Below are positions 28,372 to 37,281 of a stretch of DNA of 64,000 nucleotides, one piece after another (the stretch's first letter is position 1; each line of letters begins with the position of its first letter). The stretch is from contig MWDM01000001.1 of assembly GCA_002070565.1 (NCBI GenBank), forward strand, positions 62,001 through 126,000, read 5' to 3'. Both the position numbers and the translations under genes were made by a program. Under the pieces are notes generated by a model. It saw only the letters and a program-made list of their open reading frames with translations, had not been told where the DNA came from and ran no database searches. The DNA is from Bacteroidetes bacterium ADurb.Bin139 (GTDB taxonomy: Bacteria > Bacteroidota > Bacteroidia > Bacteroidales > UBA932).

Positions 28372-29667
28372 ATGAAGAAGAATAATTTTATTGAAGAGCT
28401 TACCTGGAGGGGTATGATCCACGACATAATGCCGGGTACCGAAGATTTACTGAACAAAGAAATGACCACAGCTTACGTGGGAATTGACCCGACAGCAGAC
28501 TCGTTGCACATTGGACACCTTGTCAGTGTGATGATGCTCAAGCATTTCCAGGTTGCCGGACACAGACCCATTGCCCTGATAGGAGGAGCAACCGGGATGA
28601 TAGGGGATCCGTCCATGAAATCATCTGAAAGAAACCTTCTTGATGAAAACACATTGCATCATAACCAGGAATGCATCAGAAAACAATTGGTACGCTTTCT
28701 GGAATTTGACCAGACAAAGGCAAACGGAGCCCTTTTGCTCAACAACTATGACTGGACAAAAGATTATACGTTCCTGAATTTCATACGGGACATAGGAAAG
28801 CATATAACCGTCAATTACATGATGAGCAAGGATTCTGTACGCAAAAGGATTTACGGAGATGACGCGGAAGGGATGTCCTTCACCGAATTCAGCTACCAGC
28901 TTTTGCAGGGTTACGATTACCTGCATTTGTACAGGCATTACGGATGCAAATTACAGATGGGCGGATCGGACCAGTGGGGCAATATCACCACAGGCGCTGA
29001 ACTGATCCGGAGAAAGGAAGGAGGAGAATGCTTTGCCCTGACATGTCCCCTGATCACCAAAGCAGACGGAGGAAAATTTGGAAAGACCGAATCCGGGAAC
29101 GTGTGGCTTGATGCGGAAAAGACCAGTCCCTATGCGTTTTACCAGTTCTGGATGAATGTGGGCGATGAGGATGCAGAAAAATATATTAAAATATTCACCC
29201 TGCTCCCCAGAGAAACCATAGAAAAGCTTAGGGACGCCCATTGGGCAGAACCTCATAAAAGATTGTTGCAAAGTGTTTTGGCGGAATATGTAACAAAGAT
29301 GGTACATGGTGAAGAAGAATACAACAAATCTGTTACAGCTTCCAGGATATTATTTGGAGGCGGCACAAAGGAACAACTTATGGTCATGGACGAGGGAACT
29401 TTTCTGTCTGTATTTGAGGGAGTACCCAGATTTGAACTGTCTGAAAGTGAGCTTCCGTTGGCTGTAACCGATTTACTGGCAGTCAGGACGTCTGTTCTGC
29501 CCTCGAAAGGCGAATGCAGGAAACTGATCCAGGGTGGCGGGCTGAGCCTGAACAAGGAAAAGGTTGATTCTGTTGACATGGTTATCAGCCGGGATATGTT
29601 AATCCAGGGAAAATACCTGCTGGTACAGAAAGGGAAGAAGAATTATTTTATCATAAAAGTCTATTGA
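28372..29667 (+). CDS. tyrS: Tyrosyl-tRNA synthetase
   Basis: 431 aa class I aminoacyl-tRNA synthetase. '[16 protein letters not shown]' carries the HIGH motif near residue 46; the second ATP motif is '[11 protein letters not shown]' near 234, the usual KFGKS variant of bacterial TyrRS. The C-terminus holds an S4 RNA-binding domain ('[20 protein letters not shown]', about 380-400). rbfA follows after 2 nt. Confidence 0.97.
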   Translation: MKKNNFIEELTWRGMIHDIMPGTEDLLNKEMTTAYVGIDPTADSLHIGHLVSVMMLKHFQVAGHRPIALIGGATGMIGDPSMKSSERNLLDENTLHHNQECIRKQLVRFLEFDQTKANGALLLNNYDWTKDYTFLNFIRDIGKHITVNYMMSKDSVRKRIYGDDAEGMSFTEFSYQLLQGYDYLHLYRHYGCKLQMGGSDQWGNITTGAELIRRKEGGECFALTCPLITKADGGKFGKTESGNVWLDAEKTSPYAFYQFWMNVGDEDAEKYIKIFTLLPRETIEKLRDAHWAEPHKRLLQSVLAEYVTKMVHGEEEYNKSVTASRILFGGGTKEQLMVMDEGTFLSVFEGVPRFELSESELPLAVTDLLAVRTSVLPSKGECRKLIQGGGLSLNKEKVDSVDMVISRDMLIQGKYLLVQKGKKNYFIIKVY

Positions 29668-29669
29668 TT

Positions 29670-30026
29670 ATGAAAGCACCGGCAACAGAACAGAACACCA
29701 GGCAATTAAAAGTGTCCCGGCAGATACAGAAGGATCTTTCGGAAATCTTCCGGGCCAAAGGTCCCGGCGAATACAACGGGACCATGATATCTGTAGTATA
29801 CGTGCGGATAAGCCCAGACCTGTCGGTAGCACATGTCTGGATCAGTGTTTTTCCTTCTGAAAAGTCTAAAGATGTTTTAAAACAGATACAGGAGCAGAAC
29901 CGCACCATCCGGGGAGAACTGGGACGACTTGTTGCAAAGCAACTGCGTATTGTTCCGGAACTGGTATTTTTTCTGGACGATTCCCTGGATTACGCCCATC
30001 ACATAGATGAATTACTGAAGAAATAA
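29670..30026 (+). CDS. rbfA: Ribosome-binding factor A
   Basis: 118 aa KH-fold factor needed for maturation of the 5' end of 16S rRNA and the 30S subunit. 'RQLKVSRQIQKDLSEIF' is the conserved N-terminal helix and 'LVFFLDDSLDYAHHIDELL' the C-terminal signature. The ATG at 29670 was chosen; a TTG overlapping the tyrS stop is possible. Between tyrS and a LolE-like permease, with 13 nt to the next start. Confidence 0.93.
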   Translation: MKAPATEQNTRQLKVSRQIQKDLSEIFRAKGPGEYNGTMISVVYVRISPDLSVAHVWISVFPSEKSKDVLKQIQEQNRTIRGELGRLVAKQLRIVPELVFFLDDSLDYAHHIDELLKK

Positions 30027-30039
30027 TACAGCAGCCATT

Positions 30040-31284
30040 TTGAAACTTGCCTTTTTCATTGCATGGAGGTATTTGCTGGCTAAGAAATCCAGACAGATCA
30101 TCAATGTGATATCGGCCATCAGTGCCACAGGGATCACCCTGGGCACCATGGCGCTGGTTGTGGTCATGTCTGTGTACAACGGTTTTGACAATCTGGTCAA
30201 GGGCATGTACAATACCTTTGATCCTGATCTGGTGATAAAAAACACAGAAGGGAAAACCTTACCCGGAATACAGGAATTTTCACAGTTCAAGACAGACGCG
30301 CGGGTTACCGCCTTTTGCCCTGTTATTGAGGAAACGGTGTTTTTACAATACAGGAACCAACAGGCCGTGGCCACCATGAAAGGGGTGGACAGTACTTTTA
30401 TGGCCAGTTCTCCTTTGCAGAAACACGTTATAAGCGGCACATTCGATGTCTATTTTGGTGAGGTAGAAGAAGCCGTCGTGGGAAGGACCCTGGCAAACAA
30501 CCTGGGTATGAACGTTGCCTTTGTCGATCCCTTATGGATTTACTATCCAAAAAAAGATGCCGTTTTTTCCCCGCTCAATCCCATGGCCTCCCTGACACGG
30601 GAAAAACTCTTTCCGGCAGGCATTTTTTCCGTGGAACAGCGTTACGATGCCGACCATATTCTGGTCCCGTTGGAAACGGCCAGAAGGCTTTTAAACTATG
30701 AGCAAAGGGTTTCCCATATAGAGATCAGAACGCAGGGGAAAAAGGACGCCAGATCGCTTAAAAAGGACATTGAAACAAGCCTGGGAGCGTCCTATAAGGT
30801 GCTCACCCGTTACCAACTGAACGAAACCCTGTACAGGATGATGACCACAGAGAAAGTGATCATATTTTTCCTGCTGGGTTTTATCGTGGTGATCATTTCC
30901 AGCAATGTGCTCAGTTCCCTGAGCATGCTCATCCTGGAAAAAAAGGAAGATATCGCCGTGCTAGCCAGCATGGGTGCCCGGCCCGGACTCATCAGCCGGA
31001 TTTTCATCATGGAAGGATGGCTCATTTCTGTTATTGGATGGGCGTCTGGAATGATAGCAGGCCTGTTTCTCTGCTTTATACAGGCCCGGTTTGGTTTGAT
31101 CTCGCTTCCCGGAAGTTTTGTGGTGACAGATTACCCGGTTGACGTTCAATGGATTGACATGCTTCTGGTTTCATTAACCGTGCTGGGAATCGGGTTCCTT
31201 GCAGCCTATGCCCCTGTTCGCTCTGTTTTTAATAAGGCGATCTCACTGGCATACCCCGGAAGCTCATTGGGTGTTTCCAGGTAA
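30040..31284 (+). CDS. LolC/LolE-like ABC transporter permease (TTG start)
   Basis: 414 aa with four membrane helices: one near residues 20-45 and three after 265, separated by a large periplasmic domain (MacB/LolE type). '[21 protein letters not shown]' and the FtsX-like core fit lipoprotein-release permeases. The start has to be TTG at 30040: it gives the family N-terminus '[16 protein letters not shown]', and no ATG is near. The last 79 nt lie antisense to the 3' end of nfo, giving about 20 extra residues after '[10 protein letters not shown]', where relatives normally end. No LolD-type ATPase is nearby. Confidence 0.88.
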   Translation: MKLAFFIAWRYLLAKKSRQIINVISAISATGITLGTMALVVVMSVYNGFDNLVKGMYNTFDPDLVIKNTEGKTLPGIQEFSQFKTDARVTAFCPVIEETVFLQYRNQQAVATMKGVDSTFMASSPLQKHVISGTFDVYFGEVEEAVVGRTLANNLGMNVAFVDPLWIYYPKKDAVFSPLNPMASLTREKLFPAGIFSVEQRYDADHILVPLETARRLLNYEQRVSHIEIRTQGKKDARSLKKDIETSLGASYKVLTRYQLNETLYRMMTTEKVIIFFLLGFIVVIISSNVLSSLSMLILEKKEDIAVLASMGARPGLISRIFIMEGWLISVIGWASGMIAGLFLCFIQARFGLISLPGSFVVTDYPVDVQWIDMLLVSLTVLGIGFLAAYAPVRSVFNKAISLAYPGSSLGVSR

Positions 31285-32066
31285 AAGGGCAGGTTCCTCA
31301 AGGCCGGATGGTTGATCACCTTGCGGAATGTTTCAATACCCAGGTACCCGTTGCCAATGGTTTCGTGCCGGTCCTTATGGCTTTGAAAAGGATTTTTTGT
31401 GTCGTTGATATGGATTGCCTTCAACCGGTCCAGGCCAATCACTTTATCAAATGTTTCCAGCACCCGGTCTGTATCGTTTTTTATGTCATAGCCGGCATCA
31501 AAGACATGGCACGTGTCCATGCATACGCCCAGCCGGTCGCGAAAATTGACACGGTCAATAATTGCCCTGATTTCCTCAAAAGTTCTGCCGATCTCACTGC
31601 CTTTACCGGCCATGGTTTCGAGCAGGACTAAGGTGGTTTGTTCTTTGGTTATGGCTTCATTCAGGGCTTCTGCAATCAGCGCTATGCCTTTTTCAACCCC
31701 TTGTTGCACATGGTTTCCCGGGTGCAGGTTATACAGATTGCCGGGGGTGAATTCCATCCTGAACAGGTCATCGACCAGGGTGTTGCGTGCAAAATCCCGG
31801 ATACGTTCTTCGGCGGCGCACAGGTTCATGGTATAGGAGGCGTGAGCAAGGATGGGACCTATATCGTTTTGCTTTGAATAATCCAGGAAGGCAGCTATAT
31901 CTTCCGGATCTATGGGTTTTGCAGCCCCGCCACGTGGATTACGTGTGAAGAACTGAAAGGTGTTGGCGCCTATCTGTACGGCTGTTTTGGCCATGGACAG
32001 GTAGCCTTCCGATGCGGAAAGATGGCATCCGATGCGGAAATCACTGGTCTTACTCTTTGTGGTCAT
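31206..32066 (-). CDS. nfo: Endonuclease IV (AP endonuclease)
   Basis: 286 aa TIM-barrel DNA-repair enzyme that cuts at abasic sites, using three zinc ions. Conserved metal-binding segments are 'GCHLSASEG', 'YNLHPGNH', 'LLETMAGKG', '[13 protein letters not shown]', 'IHINDTK' and '[12 protein letters not shown]'. It starts 9 nt after the GH95 gene ends and shares its transcription unit. Its 3' end overlaps the converging permease by 79 nt; the overlapping part codes the last 26 residues and is not truncated relative to the family. Confidence 0.96.
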   Translation of the reverse strand: MTTKSKTSDFRIGCHLSASEGYLSMAKTAVQIGANTFQFFTRNPRGGAAKPIDPEDIAAFLDYSKQNDIGPILAHASYTMNLCAAEERIRDFARNTLVDDLFRMEFTPGNLYNLHPGNHVQQGVEKGIALIAEALNEAITKEQTTLVLLETMAGKGSEIGRTFEEIRAIIDRVNFRDRLGVCMDTCHVFDAGYDIKNDTDRVLETFDKVIGLDRLKAIHINDTKNPFQSHKDRHETIGNGYLGIETFRKVINHPALRNLPFYLETPNELPGYASEIALLKTERTGA

Positions 32067-32075
32067 GGGATTGAT

Positions 32076-34487
32076 TTACATTTTACTCCTGGTGTGCAAA
32101 GTTATTTGTTCTCCCTTATTGAGAGAAATCGAGACGTATTTATTTTTCATGCGGTGGAAATTTTCCGGAACTTTAAGCAGAAAGGTGTTACCGGCCGTAG
32201 CGCAGATTACGATCTTTCGCACCTGCCCGTCTTTCCAGACGCATGATACGGTGGCACCCCCCCTGGCACAGAGGCCTGAAAAAGAACCACCTGTTTCCCA
32301 TTCAGGAGGTATGGCCGGCAACACCTCTATGAATCCCTGGTGGCTTTGAAGCAGCATTTCTGCAATACCCGCACAGGCCCCCAGGTTGCCGTCAATCCGG
32401 AATGGAGGATTGGATGAAAAGCCGTTGGGATATATTCCCGGGCCCAGAAGGGTAACCGTTTTCAGGCCACGGTTAAGGTATGGGGAAGGGCTTTCTTTCA
32501 GGGCGGGAGACATCATTTCCTTTAGGATTGCGGCGGCCCCGGAACCATCTCCAAGCCTGGCCAGCAGGTTTACATTCCAGGCCATTTGCCATCCCGATCC
32601 ACCGTTGCCCATACTTTCAAGTGTGATGCGGCAGGCCTGGAGCAGGTGCGTATCTTTTACGGCCATTTCATTCCCGGGATACAAGGCATAAAGCTGCGAA
32701 ACATTGCGTGAGCGCCTATCTTCTTCGGGATGATCGTACAACCACCTTAGCAGGATCCCGTTGGTCCCGATCTTACCCGGAGGAAGCCGGTCAAGGGATT
32801 CTTCCAGCTTGTATATCAATGGAAAATCGTCTGTGTTCAACAGGATTTTATGGGCAGAGATGACGTTGGAAAACAATTCGCGCACCGTTTGAACATCTGC
32901 AGAAGAGCCCATAGACAGGAAAAGCGGTACGGTCAATTTGTTGGGGGAGCTTTCGTCCACCTGATAGTACATATTGCCGTAAGACATGGACGGGGCGGGA
33001 ACCAACCATCCCTGGAGGGGTTCTTCCATCAGGTTGGAAAGATAGAAAAGGGCCGCCTCCTTCATGATAGGATACTGTTTACGCAACTGGTCCTGATCCA
33101 TGGTAAAGCGATAATGCTCCCACAAATGCGAACATAACCAGGCTCCCCCTGCATTATAGGCTTCCCAGGCGGTAACATGTCCCGGGGCAGTGAAACCCCA
33201 GATGTTGGTTTTGGCATGCACTACCCACCCCGGAGCGTTGTAGTATTCACGGGCTGTTGCCTTGCCCTTTTCCGACAACCGGGCAGTAAAGTCGAGCAGT
33301 GGAAGATGCAACTCGGCAAGGTTGGTTTTCAGAGCCGGCCATAAATTCATCTGCAGGTGCATGTTCATGTCGTAGGCGCCATTACGGGGGGTTTGCACAT
33401 AAGGGGTCCACAGACCCTGCAGGTTGGGAGGAAGCAATCCCTCACGGGTAGAAGAAATGAGCAGGTAACGCCCATAATGGAACAAGAAAGCCGAGGAATC
33501 GGGAAGTTGTAAATCTACCCGGTGAAAAAGAGACTGGTACCTGTCTACATGGTTCTTCTTCAAGTCGGGGTAGGATTGACTGCGGGCAAAGAAAGACAGT
33601 GAATCGGCCTGTTTCATGAAAGAGGAGTCACGACCCAGGCTCATGGTCTTTACCTGGTAATTTGTTGCCGCAGATATGATCACAGTGGCCTCTGTGGCGC
33701 CGGTCAGGATGAGCGAATCCTGAACACAAGATAACCTGCCGCCACCAGAAGGTATGATATCCAGGCGTGTGTAAAAACGCATCCCCTGAACATCTGCCAC
33801 TCCTGAACTCAGGGTGCCTTCCATAATCAGGGCGTTATCACTAGCATAAACACGGGCCTGTTCCGGACGTGTGAAAGTAGAGCGGAAAGTCAGTGCATGT
33901 GGCATAGATGCGGAAAGGTGCATGACCAGAACATCGTTCTCAAGCGAGGTAAAGCATTCCCTTGTATAAGTTATCCCTTCAATTTCAAAGGAAGTGAATG
34001 CCGTAGCCGTGGAAATATCCAGCATCCTGTTATAGCCGGTAGCTCCTGACCATGCAGAGTCATAAGAAAAATCGAATACTGCCGAGCCGAGGACCTGGTA
34101 ACTTCCAAAGGTGTTTTGGGCCCCTTCGCTTCCGTCCGACCCTGCTGTCCTGGCTTTGAAAAAACGGAACATTAACTCTTGTGCCTGTGCCGTGTGACCT
34201 TTATAAAGCAGTTCCCGGACCAAAGGGAGGACCCGGTGTGTTCCTGACCGCAGGTCCTCTGCAGGAGATCCCGACCAGAGTGATATTTCGTTCAGGATGA
34301 TGTTTTCCGAGGCAACGCCTCCGTCAGGCATGGCACCCAGCCTGCCGTTGCCCAACGGGAACCTTTGCTCCCAGGCATCTGCACTCTGGTCAGAAGCCAG
34401 GAGCAATCCCCGGATACCGGCAGGATGGTCTGCACGGCATCCTGTCAGCAAAAGAACGAGCCAGGGCAGCAGGCACAGTGTCTTCAT
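32076..34487 (-). CDS. GH95-like glycoside hydrolase lipoprotein with altered active site
   Basis: 803 aa lipoprotein (lipobox 'LLTGC', Cys 17). The full GH95 layout is present: N-terminal beta-sandwich starting 'WEQRFPLGNGRLGAM', an (alpha/alpha)6 barrel and a C-terminal beta domain. GH95 members release alpha-L-fucose or alpha-L-galactose by inversion. The base-supporting segment reads 'NMHLQMNLWPA' near 372, where most members have N-x-N; the second Asn is His. The general-acid segment reads 'PSMSYGNMYY' near 498, whereas most members have 'PS.SPEN', so the catalytic Glu is missing. 'RIDGNLGACAGIAEML' near 696 with its Asp is intact. Substrate or activity is thus uncertain. Promoter candidate TATCTTCG (one mismatch) ends 5 nt before the ATG. 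Confidence 0.84.
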   Translation of the reverse strand: MKTLCLLPWLVLLLTGCRADHPAGIRGLLLASDQSADAWEQRFPLGNGRLGAMPDGGVASENIILNEISLWSGSPAEDLRSGTHRVLPLVRELLYKGHTAQAQELMFRFFKARTAGSDGSEGAQNTFGSYQVLGSAVFDFSYDSAWSGATGYNRMLDISTATAFTSFEIEGITYTRECFTSLENDVLVMHLSASMPHALTFRSTFTRPEQARVYASDNALIMEGTLSSGVADVQGMRFYTRLDIIPSGGGRLSCVQDSLILTGATEATVIISAATNYQVKTMSLGRDSSFMKQADSLSFFARSQSYPDLKKNHVDRYQSLFHRVDLQLPDSSAFLFHYGRYLLISSTREGLLPPNLQGLWTPYVQTPRNGAYDMNMHLQMNLWPALKTNLAELHLPLLDFTARLSEKGKATAREYYNAPGWVVHAKTNIWGFTAPGHVTAWEAYNAGGAWLCSHLWEHYRFTMDQDQLRKQYPIMKEAALFYLSNLMEEPLQGWLVPAPSMSYGNMYYQVDESSPNKLTVPLFLSMGSSADVQTVRELFSNVISAHKILLNTDDFPLIYKLEESLDRLPPGKIGTNGILLRWLYDHPEEDRRSRNVSQLYALYPGNEMAVKDTHLLQACRITLESMGNGGSGWQMAWNVNLLARLGDGSGAAAILKEMMSPALKESPSPYLNRGLKTVTLLGPGIYPNGFSSNPPFRIDGNLGACAGIAEMLLQSHQGFIEVLPAIPPEWETGGSFSGLCARGGATVSCVWKDGQVRKIVICATAGNTFLLKVPENFHRMKNKYVSISLNKGEQITLHTRSKM

Positions 34488-34502
34488 AAAAACGAAGATA
34501 CA

Positions 34503-34541
34503 TAAAAAAAGAACACGACAGACAAAGGCCCGCCGTGTTCT
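34503..34541 (-). terminator. Rho-independent terminator of groES-groEL
   Basis: Read on the minus strand, AGAACACG (34541-34534) pairs with CGTGTTCT (34517-34510), with further weaker and G-U pairs inside and a small loop, followed by seven T (34509-34503). It lies 24 nt after the groEL stop. Confidence 0.78.
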
Positions 34542-34564
34542 CTGGCACTATAAAATACTGACTA

Positions 34565-36214
<1,650 letters not shown>

Positions 36215-36219
36215 TTAAT

Positions 36220-36489
36220 TTAAATAATGGCTAATACATCTGATTGACGCATAATAAGATATTCTTCTCCGTCAATATTGATTTCTGTTCCGGCATATTT
36301 GCCGTAAAGCACCATGTCACCTTCTTTCAATTCCATAGGCTCATCTTTTTTTCCGCTTCCCACTGCTACGATTTTTCCACGCTGGGGTTTTTCTTTTGCT
36401 GTGTCGGGAATATACAATCCCGAGGCTGTCTTGGTCTCAGCTTCCTGCGGCTGAACGACTACGCGATCTGCTAAAGGTTTGATTTTCAT
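36220..36489 (-). CDS. groES: Co-chaperonin GroES
   Basis: 89 aa lid of the GroEL chamber. The start '[20 protein letters not shown]' and end '[15 protein letters not shown]' are typical; the mobile loop is '[16 protein letters not shown]'. First gene of groES-groEL. The 93 bp between its start and the end of the second pnuC is AT-rich; a TTTG lies about 60 bp upstream of the ATG, but I see no clean TAnnTTTG box. Confidence 0.98.
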   Translation of the reverse strand: MKIKPLADRVVVQPQEAETKTASGLYIPDTAKEKPQRGKIVAVGSGKKDEPMELKEGDMVLYGKYAGTEINIDGEEYLIMRQSDVLAII

Positions 36490-36582
36490 CTTAGATAAAA
36501 TTTTTAATGTTAATTATTGAATGTTATATTTTCAGTCAACAAAGCTTCATAAGGCAAAATCAATGCCATGACCCGATATCTG

Positions 36583-37275
36583 TCAATTTGTCAGCGAGGC
36601 AGATTTGGCAGCCTTTTTCCACACTACCAGGCCGTGAATGGAGTTAAGCAGGTATACACACCACATAGAGGCAATAATCAGATGGCTGGCCTGGCGCTCG
36701 TTGAAATAGGCCATACTCCACATGGTGATGGTTGCCAGGTTGACAATGATCCATAGATACCACTGTTCCGAATACGTTTTTACCATAAGAAACATGGCCA
36801 CAATGGACAGGAATGTTGTGGCCGAATCAAGAAAAGGGGCCGGGTCTTCAAAATAATCCAGGATCAGGCCTCCTCCAACAATCAGCACAAGGCAGACCAC
36901 TGCCAGAACCAGGCGCTGTTTTTTGGTCAGGTTTTTTGCTTTGACACGGGTACGGCTGCCTTCCCGGGTGCGTCTTCTCCACATGAAAAATCCGATAAAC
37001 TGCATGGGAACATAATACAATCCGTTCAGGGCCACCTCGCCCCAGTAGCCCACGCCCCAGGAAAGGTATGTATACAGGCTTACCTGTATCAGTCCAAAGA
37101 GGTAATTGGAAATATGACCCTTGGCAACCAGCACCACACACAGAACACCAGAAACGGTGGCAATTGCAGAAAGGGCATCCCATTCCCCCGTTATGAAAAA
37201 AACGGCAAAGTTGAGCGCTATGATTGTCGTCAGAAGAAACCACTCGTAAGGAGAGAAAAAACGCAGGAATTTCAT
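36583..37275 (-). CDS. pnuC: Second PnuC-family vitamin transporter
   Basis: 230 aa inner-membrane protein with about seven helices. The W-x-x-W of the family is 'WYLW' followed by 'IIVNLATITMW', and 'YYVPMQFIGFFMWRRRTREG' is the characteristic helix end. Clearly a paralogue of, not a copy of, the protein at 17972: sequence is only weakly alike. It starts 6 nt after the large gluzincin gene stops, so both belong to one transcript. Nicotinamide riboside is the commonest substrate; thiamine is an alternative. Confidence 0.86.
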   Translation of the reverse strand: MKFLRFFSPYEWFLLTTIIALNFAVFFITGEWDALSAIATVSGVLCVVLVAKGHISNYLFGLIQVSLYTYLSWGVGYWGEVALNGLYYVPMQFIGFFMWRRRTREGSRTRVKAKNLTKKQRLVLAVVCLVLIVGGGLILDYFEDPAPFLDSATTFLSIVAMFLMVKTYSEQWYLWIIVNLATITMWSMAYFNERQASHLIIASMWCVYLLNSIHGLVVWKKAAKSASLTN

Positions 37276-37281
37276 AAAGAA

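Noticed and set aside
32008-32040. 13-bp direct repeat TCCGATGCGGAAA, 20 bp apart, at the start of nfo
   Set aside because: Both copies code conserved Nfo residues (FRIGCH and LSASEG) in different frames, so it is a coding coincidence and not a duplication.
36490-36582. CIRCE or other heat-shock operator before groES
   Set aside because: No TTAGCACTC-N9-GAGTGCTAA inverted repeat is present.
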